Below, piece after piece: positions 7,469 through 16,516 of a stretch of 64,000 bases of DNA. Within the stretch, counting starts at the first letter, position 1, and each line of letters begins with the position of its first letter. The notes under the pieces are model-generated. The model saw only the letters and a program-made list of their open reading frames with translations, was not told the DNA's origin and did not search any database. Source of the stretch: Ancylobacter sonchi (lineage in GTDB: Bacteria > Pseudomonadota > Alphaproteobacteria > Rhizobiales > Xanthobacteraceae); assembly GCF_018390695.1 (NCBI RefSeq), contig NZ_JAHBGF010000019.1, forward strand, positions 86,214-150,213, in the 5' to 3' direction. Both the position numbers and the translations under genes were made by a program.

Positions 7469-9247
7469 GTGACGCTCGACCCTGTTTCGCAACCGCGCTC
7501 CCTCGCCGCCCGGCTGCGCTCCATGGTGCGGACCAGCGAGCTGGCGGTGGTCGCGCTGGCCGGTCTGATCGGGGTGCTGGCCGGGGTCGTGGTGGTCGTG
7601 CTCGGCCAGGCGACCCAGTGGCTGCATGTCGCGCTGTTCGGCATCGCGCCGGATGCCCATCTGTCCACGACCATCGGCCTTGCGCCGCTGGTGCTGGTGC
7701 TGGTGCCGACGCTCGGCGGGCTCGCCTTTGGCCTCGCCAGCCTGCTGGCGCGGCGCATCTCCTCCGGCGCGACGGTCGATCCCATCGAGGCCAACGCGCT
7801 GCATGGCGGGCGCATGTCGTTGACCGAAAGTCTCGTCGTCGCCGTCCAGACCATGGCGTCGAGTGGCGTGGGCGCCTCGGTCGGTTTGGAAGCCGGCTAC
7901 ACGCAGGCTTCCAGCGGCCTCGCCTCCCGTCTCGGGCAGGCGCTACGTCTGCGCCGCGTCGATCTCAGGACGATGGTCGGCTGCGCGTCCGGCGCGGCGA
8001 TCGGCGCCGCCTTCGACGCGCCGCTCATGGGCGCCTTCTACGGCTTCGAGCTGATCCTCGGTACCTACGCCATTCCCGCCTTCGCGCCGATGATGACGGC
8101 GAGCTTCACCGCCGCCCTCACGCGCCGGCTGCTGATGCCGGAGGCGGTGCCGGCGCTGCCGGACCTTGCCGCGCCGGCACTCGCCGATCTGCCGGCGGTG
8201 CTGCTGCTCGGCGCGCTCAGCGCCTTGGTCGGCATCGCGGTGATGCGCGGGGCGACGCTGGTCGAGGCGGGGTTCCGCCGCTCGCCGGTGCCGGTCTATG
8301 CGCGGCCGGTGCTGGGCGGGCTGGCGGTCGGACTGATGGCGCTCGCCACCCCTGCCGTGCTGTCCGCCGGGCATGGCGCGGTCTACCATCATATCGGCAG
8401 CGACGAATTGCTGGCGCCGCTGGCGCTGCTGCTGCTCGCCAAGGTGGCGGCGTCCTCGGTCTCCATCGGCTCCGGCTTTCGCGGCGGCCTGTTCTTCGCC
8501 TCGCTGCTGATGGGGGTGCTGGCGGGGCGGGTCTATGCCGGTGCGCTGGAGGCGGTGCTGCCCGGCGTCGCCGTTGATCACGCACTTTACGCGCTGATCG
8601 GCATGGCTGCGCTGGCGGTCTCGGTGGTCGGCGGGCCGATGACCATGACGCTGCTGGCGCTGGAGATGACCGGCGACCTGCATCTGACGCTGGCGGTGCT
8701 GGCGGCGTCGGGCGTTTCCTCGCTGATGACGCGGCGGCTGTTCGGCTTCTCCTTCGCGACCTGGCGCTTCCATTTGCGCGGGGAAAGCATTCGCGGCGCG
8801 CACGACATCGGTTGGCTGCGCGACCTCAAGGTCGGCGAACTGATGCGGATCGAGGTGCCGCAGCTGGCTGCCGACACAACGCTCGAGGCGGCGCGACGCA
8901 CCTATCCGCCCGGCTCCACCGCCTATGTCGTCGCGACCGAAGCGGACGGAGCCTATGCCGGCATGGTGCCGCTGGCGGCGCTCTATGCCGCGGCGGAGGA
9001 GGGGGCCGCGCCACCGGCCTCGCTGCGCGCCTTGCTGCGCCTGCCCGATACGGCGCTTCTCCCCGGCATGACCATTCGCGAGGCGCTGGACGCCTTCGAT
9101 CACGCCGAGGCGGACGTGCTCGCCGTGGTGGCGGAGGCGCGCGGCCGGCGGCTGGTCGGCGTGCTCAGCGAGACGCACGCCATCCGCCGCTACAGCGAGG
9201 AGATGAGCCGGCGTCTCAGCGAGATCACCGGCGAACGCCCTGATTAA
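7469..9247 (+). CDS. ClC-family chloride channel / H+ antiporter with CBS domains
   Basis: A 592-residue voltage-gated chloride channel family protein. The pore motifs are recognisable: SSGVGASVGLEAGYTQ (corresponding to GSGIP/GREGP, with the gating Glu kept in GLEAG) near residue 130 and GSGFRGGLFFASLLMG (GxFxP region) near residue 332. The last ~150 residues form two CBS-like modules (GELMRIEVPQL... and LPGMTIREALDAFDHAEADVLAV), which in this family bind nucleotides and gate transport. Start is GTG with GAAGG upstream. It converges with the dipeptidase gene with only 11 bp between stops. Confidence 0.9.
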   Translation: MTLDPVSQPRSLAARLRSMVRTSELAVVALAGLIGVLAGVVVVVLGQATQWLHVALFGIAPDAHLSTTIGLAPLVLVLVPTLGGLAFGLASLLARRISSGATVDPIEANALHGGRMSLTESLVVAVQTMASSGVGASVGLEAGYTQASSGLASRLGQALRLRRVDLRTMVGCASGAAIGAAFDAPLMGAFYGFELILGTYAIPAFAPMMTASFTAALTRRLLMPEAVPALPDLAAPALADLPAVLLLGALSALVGIAVMRGATLVEAGFRRSPVPVYARPVLGGLAVGLMALATPAVLSAGHGAVYHHIGSDELLAPLALLLLAKVAASSVSIGSGFRGGLFFASLLMGVLAGRVYAGALEAVLPGVAVDHALYALIGMAALAVSVVGGPMTMTLLALEMTGDLHLTLAVLAASGVSSLMTRRLFGFSFATWRFHLRGESIRGAHDIGWLRDLKVGELMRIEVPQLAADTTLEAARRTYPPGSTAYVVATEADGAYAGMVPLAALYAAAEEGAAPPASLRALLRLPDTALLPGMTIREALDAFDHAEADVLAVVAEARGRRLVGVLSETHAIRRYSEEMSRRLSEITGERPD

Positions 9248-9258
9248 GCACGCGAATC

Positions 9259-10314
9259 TCAGGCGTCTTCGTGCCAGGCGCGGGCGAGCACCCGCAGCCA
9301 GTTCTCCCGGCACAGCTTGGCGAGCTCGTCAGACGTGAACCCGTCGGCCGCCAGCGCTTCCACCAGCGCCTGCTGCCCGGCCGCGTCGCCGATGGCGGCG
9401 GGGATGGTGGCGCCGTCATAATCCGAGCCGAGCGCCACGCCGTCGATGCCGACGCGCTCCACCAGATGGCGGATATGCGCCACCATGGCGTCGAGCGGCG
9501 TGTCGGCGTTCTCCATGCCGTCCGGCCGCAGCATGGTGGTGGCGTAGTTGAGGCCGACCAGCCCCTCGCTCTCGCGGATGGCGTCGAGCTGGCGGTCGGT
9601 GAGGTTGCGCGCCACCGGGGTCAGCGCGTGGGCGTTGGAATGGCTGGCGACAAGCGGCTGGTCGGTGGTCTTCGCCACGTCCCAGAAGCCCTTCTCGGTG
9701 ATGTGGGCGAGATCTATGAGGATTCCCAGACGGTTGCAGGTTCGCACCAGCTCGAAGCCGGCCTCGGTCAGGCCAGGCCCGGTGTCCGGGCTCATCGGGA
9801 AGGCGAAGGGCACGCCGTGGCCGAAGATGTTGTTGCGGCTCCATACCGGCCCGAGCGAGCGCAGGCCGGCGGCGTAGAAGGTCTCCAGCGCCGCGAGGTC
9901 GGCGCCGATCGCCTCGCAGCCCTCCATGTGCAGCACGGCGGCGAAGGTGCCGGCGGCCATGGCCGCGCGGATCTCGGCGGTGGAGCGGCACAGCTTCCAC
10001 AGGCCGGCCCTATCGAGCCGGAAGGCGATCGCCGCCATGTCCAGTGCGGTGTCCAGTGAGGACGATCGCTCCAGCGGTTCGGCCAGTGGGGTTGAATAAT
10101 GGCCGTTCGCGTCGGGCTGCTTCAGGATCAGCTCGCCGGACGGGATGTAGATGGCGCACAGGCCGCCGGCGAGCCCACCCTTGCGGGCGCGGGGCGCGTC
10201 GATATGGCCCTTGCCGGTGCCCTCGCCGAACTCGCGCACCGGGTCGATGCCCTCCCTGCCGTGCTCCCACAGCCGTAGCAGCACGTCGTTATGCCCGTCG
10301 AAAACCGCTTCCAT
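9259..10314 (-). CDS. Membrane dipeptidase (peptidase M19)
   Basis: A 351-residue zinc dipeptidase of the renal dipeptidase family. Metal ligands are visible as the HND pair in FDGHNDVLLRL near the N-terminus, the Glu in LHMEGCEAI (the bridging ligand), the His in VASHSNAHAL, and the conserved GSDYDGA segment near the C-terminus. It hydrolyses dipeptides, often with relaxed side-chain specificity including D-residues. No signal peptide, so it should be cytoplasmic. It follows an isochorismatase-family gene by 30 bp on the same strand, suggesting a two-gene operon for degradation of an amide or peptide-like compound. Confidence 0.9.
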   Translation of the reverse strand: MEAVFDGHNDVLLRLWEHGREGIDPVREFGEGTGKGHIDAPRARKGGLAGGLCAIYIPSGELILKQPDANGHYSTPLAEPLERSSSLDTALDMAAIAFRLDRAGLWKLCRSTAEIRAAMAAGTFAAVLHMEGCEAIGADLAALETFYAAGLRSLGPVWSRNNIFGHGVPFAFPMSPDTGPGLTEAGFELVRTCNRLGILIDLAHITEKGFWDVAKTTDQPLVASHSNAHALTPVARNLTDRQLDAIRESEGLVGLNYATTMLRPDGMENADTPLDAMVAHIRHLVERVGIDGVALGSDYDGATIPAAIGDAAGQQALVEALAADGFTSDELAKLCRENWLRVLARAWHEDA

Positions 10315-10344
10315 TCCTGTCCGTCCGTTCCGTCCTAAATGAAG

Positions 10345-11025
10345 TCAGCCGCACAGGGCGGCGATCACCGCCGCGCTGCCGGCCACAGTGCCGAAGATAC
10401 CGCCTTCGGTCGTGATGGTGTCGATCGCCGCTCGGTGGTTGGCCTCGACGGTGGCGGCGCAGCCATCCTCCACCAAGAGCGGCTCGTAGCCGCGATCCAC
10501 CGCCTCGCGCAGGGTCGAATGCACGCACACATCCGTCGTCACGCCGCAGATGACGAGGTGCCGGACGCCGCGCGCCACCAGGATGCGGTCGAGGTCGGTG
10601 GCGTAGAAGGCGGAGAAGCCCGGCTTGTCGATCACCGGCTCGCCCGGCGCGGGGGCGAGCTCGGGCACGATGTCCCAGCCTTCCTCGCCACGGATCAGCA
10701 GGCGCCCCAGCGGGCCGGGGCTGCCGATTTCCGCCCCGGCGAGGCGCGAGCGGAAGCGCTTCTGCGGCGTCAGGTCGGAGAGGTCGGGGCGGTGGCCCTC
10801 GCGGGTGTAGATCACCAGCCCGCCAAACGCCCGCACCGCCTCGCGCAGCGCCGCGATGCGGGGGATGAGCGCCTGCGCCGGGCCGACATCGTAGCCCATG
10901 GCGTCGACATAGCCGCCGGGGGCGCAGAAATCGCGCTGCATGTCGATGACGATCAGCGCCGTGGTCGCCGGCGCGAGGTCGCGGCCATGCGGCCAGTCAT
11001 AGGGGCGGGCGGTGACATGGGGCAT
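10345..11025 (-). CDS. Isochorismatase-family cysteine hydrolase
   Basis: A 226-residue cysteine hydrolase. The catalytic Asp lies in ALIVIDMQRDFC, and the nucleophile Cys in VICGVTTDVCVHSTLREA, which also shows the non-prolyl cis-peptide region of the family. Members hydrolyse isochorismate, nicotinamide, N-carbamoyl compounds, biuret or ureidoacrylate; the sequence alone does not say which. Upstream of and co-directional with the M19 dipeptidase. An amidase-like role (biuret/carbamoyl type) is more likely than isochorismatase in this context, but that is inference. Confidence 0.88.
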   Translation of the reverse strand: MPHVTARPYDWPHGRDLAPATTALIVIDMQRDFCAPGGYVDAMGYDVGPAQALIPRIAALREAVRAFGGLVIYTREGHRPDLSDLTPQKRFRSRLAGAEIGSPGPLGRLLIRGEEGWDIVPELAPAPGEPVIDKPGFSAFYATDLDRILVARGVRHLVICGVTTDVCVHSTLREAVDRGYEPLLVEDGCAATVEANHRAAIDTITTEGGIFGTVAGSAAVIAALCG

Positions 11026-11532
11026 GGCGGGGGCTTCGCTGGCGGGCAGGGCGGGACCCGACCATGCCCCAAGCCGCCGCGGCTTCCAAGATGCCGTTGC
11101 GGCGCCGGAGCCGGCCTCCCGGGACCGGCTTGGCCGGCCGGGAGGTCGCCCGGAGCTCCGGTCCGCAATCGTCGAAGCCCCTCAACCTGCCCGCGCCGTC
11201 GGGTCGAGGCGGGGGCGAGACGGCTTCGATGCTTGCCGATGGCGCCGCGTCCCGCCGCCCCGCTGCGCGCAGACCACATCTCCGTCGAAGCCGGATCTCC
11301 CCGCCTACGGCAGACGGAATTGCGAGGCGGGCTCGGGGCACGCTCTTGGGTGCCCACGCCAAACTGCCCGTTCTGAGGCATCTGGCGTCATCCGGGCGTC
11401 GAAGGGGGCTCGTCCGGGCACGCTTTGCCAAGCATCCCTCAAGGCTCGCGGTGCCTGTCCCTGGCCTGTCGGAGGCATGACCTGAGCGCCCGCCCCGAGG
11501 ATGGCTACGCTTGCCCGCGTTCGGCCGACCTC
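11026..11532. other. Intergenic region without a supported gene
   Basis: About 500 bp between the isochorismatase-family start and the TetR stop. It is as GC-rich as its surroundings and therefore holds several open frames, but none has codon use, a Shine-Dalgarno or any domain I recognise. It must carry the promoter for the hydrolase/dipeptidase pair and the 3' end of the TetR transcript. The section 11280-11400 reads like a repeated intergenic element, which a self-genome search would settle. Confidence 0.5.
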
Positions 11533-12165
11533 TCAGGACGCCTGCGGTGCGTGGACGGTGGCCGCGCCGATCCAGCCGGGCACCACGTCGGCGAGGTCGC
11601 GTATGTCCTGCGCGACTCGGTTGTCGCCGCGGCTGGTCGAGGCGAAGAAGATGCCGTCGAGCATCAGGCCGATGCGGCGCGCGGTGCGGGAGATGTCATG
11701 CGGCCGGAACAGCCCGGCCGCGATGCCGCGCTGCAGGGCGTCTTCCAGCAGTTCCTTCTCGCCGCGGTAGAAGCCGGCGATCAGCGCCTCCAGCACCTCG
11801 TCCTGCATGCCGGAACTCGCATAGTCCGCCATCAGCTTCACCATGCGGACCAGCGTCGGGGCGATCTCGATATGGGTCTCCAGCCAGGCGAGGATCTCGG
11901 CCAGCGGGTCGGGCTGCCGGGTGCGGCGCTCCTCATAGCCGAGCAGCAGCTGCTGGATGGCGTGCTCCAGCGCCCGGCGCACCAGGTCGTCCTTGCTGTC
12001 GAAATAATGGTAGAGCAGCCCGACATTCATGTCGCACACCTGCGCGATGTCGCGGACGGTGACGATCGAGTAATGCCGCTCGGCGAACAGGCGCAGCGCC
12101 TCGTCGAGGATCATCGCCCGGCGTTCGGCCGGGGGCAGGCGCCGGCGTGCCGCTTTTGCGGTCAT
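11533..12165 (-). CDS. TetR-family transcriptional regulator
   Basis: A 210-residue regulator. The N-terminal helix-turn-helix is clear: AMILDEALRLFAERHYSIVTVRDIAQ followed by the recognition-helix region VGLLYHYFDSKDDLVRRAL (residues about 17-68). The rest is the ligand-binding all-helical domain. A GGAGG Shine-Dalgarno sits 7 bases before the start. It is divergent from the ABC/monooxygenase operon beginning at 12326, with a perfect inverted repeat in between (12261-12280), so it most likely represses that operon and itself until an inducer binds. Confidence 0.92.
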   Translation of the reverse strand: MTAKAARRRLPPAERRAMILDEALRLFAERHYSIVTVRDIAQVCDMNVGLLYHYFDSKDDLVRRALEHAIQQLLLGYEERRTRQPDPLAEILAWLETHIEIAPTLVRMVKLMADYASSGMQDEVLEALIAGFYRGEKELLEDALQRGIAAGLFRPHDISRTARRIGLMLDGIFFASTSRGDNRVAQDIRDLADVVPGWIGAATVHAPQAS

Positions 12166-12260
12166 GGTGCGTTCCTCCGTAGAAGTCCCGATCGTGAAAG
12201 CACGGATTTTCCTGAGTTGCCTGCATGCTACGCGTGCTCATTTGTTAGGCTTGCATGCCG

Positions 12261-12280
12261 TATTAAGTCAACGCTTAATA
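12261..12280. promoter_or_regulatory. Candidate TetR operator
   Basis: Perfect inverted repeat TATTAAG-6 bp-CTTAATA (arms 12261-12267 and 12274-12280) in the region between the divergent TetR gene and the ABC operon. It is far more AT-rich than its surroundings and contains TTGACT on the minus strand that could be the -35 box of the regulator gene. Arm length and spacing suit a TetR dimer. Confidence 0.6.
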
Positions 12281-12325
12281 GCGAGGTATCCCAGCGACGT
12301 CCCCCGCGACCCGGAGCCCCGCCCC

Positions 12326-13408
12326 ATGAAGCGTTTCCTGAGAGCCGCCGCGCTTGCCGCCGGCCTCGCCGCCGTCGTCCTCGCCAGCGCCGACAGTCCG
12401 GCGCATGCCGCCCCCAAGAAGAGTTTCAAGGTCGCCTACACGGTCTATATCGGCTTCATGCCGCTGGCCTACATGAAGTCGTCCGGCATCATGAAGAAGT
12501 GGGCCGACAAGTACGGCATCGATGTCGAGCTGATCCAGGCCAACGACTATGTTGGCTCGGTCAACCAGTTCATCGCCGGCGAGATCGACGCGGTCGGCGT
12601 CGCCTCGATGGACGGTCTCACCATGCCCGCCGCCGGCGGCGTCGACACCTCGGTGTTCCTGATCACCGACTATTCCAACGGCAACGACATCGTGATGTCC
12701 AAGACCGCCAAGGACATCAAGGAACTGGCCGGCCAGGACGTCTACCTGCTGCAGTACAGCGTCTCGCACTACCTGCTCAATCGCGGCCTCCAGCAGGCCG
12801 GCGTCACCGATCCGACCGCCACCAAGACGGTGAACATCTCCGACAGCGAGATCTCCGCCGCCTATGTCTCGCAGCCGGACCTGAAGCACGCGGTGTCGTG
12901 GAAGCCGCTGACCGAGGACATGCTGAAGGTGCCGGGCTCGACCCTGCTGTTCGACAGCTCCAAGATCCCCGGCGAGATCATGGACGTGTTCGTCGGCAAG
13001 ACCGAGGTGCTGAAGGACAACCCCGACTTCGCCAAGGCGGTGCTCGGCGCCTGGTATGAGGCGCTCGGCGTGCTGAAGGCCGGCGGCGCCAAGGGCGACG
13101 AGATGCGCGCGGTGATGACCAGCGCCATGGGCACCGATGCCGGTGGCCTGCAGAGCCAGCTCGACACCACCCATTTCTTCTACACCCCGGCCGAGGCGCT
13201 CGCCTTCCTGACCTCCGCCGACAACGCCAAGATCTGGGACAGCATCCGCACCTTCTGCTTCTCGCAGGGCCTGTTCGGCCAGGGCGCCACCAGCGTCGAT
13301 TCGATCGGCATCGAGGTCGCCGACGGCACGGTGCTCGGCGACAAGGCCAACATCAAGATGCGGATCAACCCGACCTTCACCAAGCTCGCCGCCGACGGCA
13401 AGCTCTGA
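12326..13408 (+). CDS. ABC transporter substrate-binding protein (urea-carboxylase-region type)
   Basis: A 360-residue periplasmic binding protein with an N-terminal signal peptide (hydrophobic core AALAAGLAAVVLASA, cleavage likely after AHA). The body (KVAYTVYIGFMPLAYMK..., INQF/VNQFIAGEIDAVG) belongs to the NMT1/SsuA-like fold and closely resembles the binding proteins often annotated beside urea carboxylase genes. No urea carboxylase is present here, so substrate is open. A GC hairpin follows the gene before the permease, a usual device for making more binding protein than permease. First gene of a five-gene operon. Confidence 0.88.
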   Translation: MKRFLRAAALAAGLAAVVLASADSPAHAAPKKSFKVAYTVYIGFMPLAYMKSSGIMKKWADKYGIDVELIQANDYVGSVNQFIAGEIDAVGVASMDGLTMPAAGGVDTSVFLITDYSNGNDIVMSKTAKDIKELAGQDVYLLQYSVSHYLLNRGLQQAGVTDPTATKTVNISDSEISAAYVSQPDLKHAVSWKPLTEDMLKVPGSTLLFDSSKIPGEIMDVFVGKTEVLKDNPDFAKAVLGAWYEALGVLKAGGAKGDEMRAVMTSAMGTDAGGLQSQLDTTHFFYTPAEALAFLTSADNAKIWDSIRTFCFSQGLFGQGATSVDSIGIEVADGTVLGDKANIKMRINPTFTKLAADGKL

Positions 13409-13419
13409 GCCGCGCGACG

Positions 13420-13444
13420 CCGGGCCGGCACGCCGGCCCGGTTT
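13420..13444 (+). terminator. Intercistronic GC hairpin (partial terminator)
   Basis: Inverted repeat CCGGGCCGGC (13420-13429) / GCCGGCCCGG (13432-13441) followed by TTT, between the binding-protein and permease genes of the same operon. It probably acts as a leaky terminator or 3' mRNA-stabilising stem that raises binding-protein level. Confidence 0.5.
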
Positions 13445-13493
13445 CCTCCCCCATTCCGACTTCGCTCACCGTCTCGCAACGGAAGGCTGATCC

Positions 13494-14312
13494 ATGCGCC
13501 GCATCATCAACTATGCGCCGAGCCCTGGCGCGAAGGTGATCCTCGCCATATTGCCGTTCGTGCTGCTGGTGGGCGTCTATTTCCTCGGCTCCAGCGCCCG
13601 GCTCGCCATCGACCCGGCCGACAAGCTGATGCCCGGCTTCGCCTCCTTCTATGCCAGCATGATGCGGCTCGGCACCACCATCGACATCGCCACCAAGCAG
13701 TACCTGTTGTGGTGGGACACCTGGCTGAGCCTGCAGCGGCTGTTCCTCGGCCTTGGCATCTCCGCGCTGATCGGGCTGGTGCTCGGCATCCTCGTCGGCT
13801 TCGTGCCCTATCTGCGCGCCACCTTCGAGCCGTTCTTCGCCGCCTTCTCGCTGATCCCGCCGCTTGCCGTGCTGCCGATCCTGTTCATCCTGTTCGGGCT
13901 CGGCGAATTGTCGAAGATCGTGCTGATCGTGTTCGGCATCGCCCCCTTCATCACCCGCGACGTGATGCTGCGCGTGGCCTCGCTGCCGACCGAGCAGATC
14001 GTCAAGGCGCAGACGCTCGGCGCCTCCACCTGGCAGATGATCACCGGGGTGATCCTGCCGCAGGTGATGCCGCGCCTGCTCGACTCGGTGCGCCTCTCGC
14101 TCGGCGCCGCCTGGCTGTTCGTCATCGCCGCCGAGGCGATCACCGCCGAGGGCGGGCTCGGCTACCGCATCTTCCTGGTGCGGCGCTATCTCGCGATGGA
14201 CGTGATCCTGCCCTATGTCGCCTGGATCACGCTGCTCGCTTTCCTGATGGACTACGCGCTGCGCAAGATCGCCGCCGTCGCCTATCCCTGGGACCGGATC
14301 AAGGCGGCCTGA
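13494..14312 (+). CDS. ABC transporter permease (SsuC/TauC-like)
   Basis: A 272-residue inner-membrane protein with about six membrane segments. The cytoplasmic EAA loop that docks to the ATPase is visible around residues 163-192 (AQTLGASTWQMITGVILPQ...P). It belongs to the BPD_transp_1 family of nitrate/sulfonate/taurine-type permeases. A GGAAGG Shine-Dalgarno precedes the start. Its stop codon abuts the start of the ATPase gene without a gap, so translation is coupled. Confidence 0.92.
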   Translation: MRRIINYAPSPGAKVILAILPFVLLVGVYFLGSSARLAIDPADKLMPGFASFYASMMRLGTTIDIATKQYLLWWDTWLSLQRLFLGLGISALIGLVLGILVGFVPYLRATFEPFFAAFSLIPPLAVLPILFILFGLGELSKIVLIVFGIAPFITRDVMLRVASLPTEQIVKAQTLGASTWQMITGVILPQVMPRLLDSVRLSLGAAWLFVIAAEAITAEGGLGYRIFLVRRYLAMDVILPYVAWITLLAFLMDYALRKIAAVAYPWDRIKAA

Positions 14313-15098
14313 ATGACCCAGATCATCTTCGACGACGTCTGGAAGGAATATGGCGAGCATATCGTGCTCGAGCGCATCAACCTGACACTGGACGACCACG
14401 AATTCCTCGCCGTGATCGGCCCCTCCGGCGCCGGCAAGACCACCTTCCTGCGCATGCTGCTCTCGCAGGAGGCCCCGACGCGCGGGCGCATCCTGATCGA
14501 CGGCGAGCCGATCGCCCCCGAGCCGACCGCCGATCGCGGCGTGGTGTTCCAGCGCTACTCGGTGTTCCCGCACCGCACCGTGCTGGGCAACGTCATGATG
14601 GGCCCGCAATGGGCGGCGTCGCCGCTGCTCGGCCGGCTGTTCGGCGCCCGCCGCCGGGCGGTGGAGGAGCGCGCCATGGCGCTGCTCACCCGCGTCGGCC
14701 TCGCCGAGCACGCGGAAAAGTATCCGGCCCAGCTGTCCGGCGGCATGCAGCAGCGCCTTGCGCTGGCGCAGGCGCTGATCATGAAGCCGAAGGTGCTGCT
14801 GCTCGACGAGCCGTTCGGCGCCCTCGACCCCGGCACCCGCAAGCAGATGCACGAGCTGGTCAGCGAGCTGTGGGAAGAGAACGCCATGACCATCGTCATG
14901 GTCACCCACGATCTGCCCGAGGCGTTCCTGCTCGGCACCCGCGTCATCGCCGTCGAGCGGCCGCGCAAGGATCCGCAGGCGCCGGAGCGCTTCGGCGCCA
15001 CCATCGTCTCCGACTACGAGACCAAGTGCCGGATCGTGCGCGACAGCCGCCGCTTCGAGGCGGACCGCGCCAAGGCACGTCTCACTCTGGTTCCCTGA
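14313..15098 (+). CDS. ABC transporter ATP-binding protein (SsuB/TauB-like)
   Basis: A 261-residue ATPase with Walker A GPSGAGKT (residues about 35-42), signature LSGGMQQRLALAQAL and Walker B VLLLDEPFGALD, plus the switch His in VMVTHDLPEA. It powers the permease encoded immediately upstream. Downstream of the usual core it has a tail of about 40 residues. Together with genes at 12326 and 13494 it makes a complete importer, and the two flavin-enzyme genes that follow suggest that the imported compound is oxidised in the cytoplasm. Confidence 0.93.
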   Translation: MTQIIFDDVWKEYGEHIVLERINLTLDDHEFLAVIGPSGAGKTTFLRMLLSQEAPTRGRILIDGEPIAPEPTADRGVVFQRYSVFPHRTVLGNVMMGPQWAASPLLGRLFGARRRAVEERAMALLTRVGLAEHAEKYPAQLSGGMQQRLALAQALIMKPKVLLLDEPFGALDPGTRKQMHELVSELWEENAMTIVMVTHDLPEAFLLGTRVIAVERPRKDPQAPERFGATIVSDYETKCRIVRDSRRFEADRAKARLTLVP

Positions 15099-15154
15099 TT
15101 CTCTCTTATCCGCAGGCGGCACCTCCGCCGCGGTACTGGTGAAGGACTGACAAA

Positions 15155-16468
15155 ATGGCCGACAAGCGCTTCCACCTCGCCTGGTTCATGAACTTCACGC
15201 CCGACGAATGGCGCGAACCCTTCGGCCAGGGCGGCAATCCGTGGGACGGCCAGTTCTACGTCGAGATGGCGCAGTCGATGGAGCGCGCCTGCTTCGATCT
15301 GATCATGATCGAGGACAAGCTGATGGTGCCGGAGACCTACGGCGCCTCGCGCGACATCTCGCTCGCGCACGCCATGATGGTGCCGAAGGCCGATCCGGCG
15401 CCGCTCGCCGTCGCCATGGGCATGGCCACCAAGCACCTCGGCGTCGTCGCCACCATGTCGACCATGGCCTACCCGCCCTTCATGCTGGCGCGGCTGTCCT
15501 CCACCATCGATAGCCTGACCAAGGGCCGCTTCGGCTGGAACGTCGTCACTTCGGCCGAGGACCTGATGGCGAAGAATTTCGGCATGGACAAGCTGCCGGC
15601 CCGCGAGGACCGCTACGCCATGGCCGACGAGTACATGGAAGTGGTCGGCAAGCTGTTCGACTCATGGGAACCGGACGCGGTGGTGCTCGACCGCAAGAAC
15701 GGCATCTATGCCGACGGCTCCAAGGTGCACACCGTCGATCACGAAGGCCGGTTCTACAAGGTGCGCGGGCCGCTCAACACCGTGCCCTCGCCGCAGCGCC
15801 GCCCGGTCTACCTCCAGGCCGGCGCCTCGCCGCGCGGCCGCGACTTCGCCGCCCAGCATTCCGACGCCATCGTCTCGGTGGCGAACGGCGTCGAGGGCAT
15901 GAAGGAGTTCCGCGCCGACATCCGCGCCCGCGCCGAGAAGTTCGGTCGCAACCCGGACGACATCAAGGTGTTCTTCTGCATCTGCCCGAGCCTCGGCGAG
16001 ACGGAAGCGGAAGCGCGCGCCCGCTACGACAACGTCACCATGTCCGACAATTTCGTCACCGACGTGCTGATCTCGATCTCCGCCATCACCGAGATCGACT
16101 TCTCGAAGTACGACCTCGACAAGCCGCTGCCGGAAAAGCTGGTGACCAATGGCGAATCCGGCACGCTCGACAAGTTCCAGCAGTGGGGCTCCGGCAAGAC
16201 GCTGCGCCAGCTGGCGGCGTCGGGTGGCGGCGGCCTCGTCTCCTCGCTGGAGCTGATCGGCACGCCGGCGCAGGTGGCGCAGAAGATGGGCGAGGCGATG
16301 GAGGAGGTCGGCGGCGACGGCTTCCTGATCACCACCCCGGTGCTGCGCGTCTCGCGCCGCTACATCACCGAGATCTGCGACGGGCTGGTGCCTGAACTGC
16401 AGGCGCGCGGGCTTGTGCGCACCGAGTACAAGCACCAGCTCCTGCGCGACAACCTGCGTGAATTCTGA
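15155..16468 (+). CDS. LLM-class flavin-dependent monooxygenase (NtaA/SnaA/DszA family)
   Basis: A 437-residue bacterial-luciferase-like monooxygenase. Length and segments such as TKGRFGWNVVTS, VYLQAGASPRGRDFAA and the interrupted TIM-barrel layout are those of the nitrilotriacetate monooxygenase / DszA branch. Such enzymes use FMNH2 delivered by a separate reductase and O2 to cleave C-N or C-S bonds. The reductase is encoded 48 bp downstream. Substrate is probably whatever the upstream ABC system imports, for example an aminocarboxylate, sulfonate or N-heterocycle; the sequence does not decide. A GAAGGA Shine-Dalgarno precedes the start. Confidence 0.92.
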   Translation: MADKRFHLAWFMNFTPDEWREPFGQGGNPWDGQFYVEMAQSMERACFDLIMIEDKLMVPETYGASRDISLAHAMMVPKADPAPLAVAMGMATKHLGVVATMSTMAYPPFMLARLSSTIDSLTKGRFGWNVVTSAEDLMAKNFGMDKLPAREDRYAMADEYMEVVGKLFDSWEPDAVVLDRKNGIYADGSKVHTVDHEGRFYKVRGPLNTVPSPQRRPVYLQAGASPRGRDFAAQHSDAIVSVANGVEGMKEFRADIRARAEKFGRNPDDIKVFFCICPSLGETEAEARARYDNVTMSDNFVTDVLISISAITEIDFSKYDLDKPLPEKLVTNGESGTLDKFQQWGSGKTLRQLAASGGGGLVSSLELIGTPAQVAQKMGEAMEEVGGDGFLITTPVLRVSRRYITEICDGLVPELQARGLVRTEYKHQLLRDNLREF

Positions 16469-16516
16469 GCCGCGGCACCGGCGACGCAAGCCGGGCGCGG
16501 CGAGAGGAGGGCGGCG

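Noticed and set aside
12326..15098. Calling the importer a urea or urea-carboxylase-linked transporter
   Set aside because: The binding protein resembles that type, but no urea carboxylase or allophanate hydrolase gene is present; the linked enzymes are a flavin monooxygenase and reductase.
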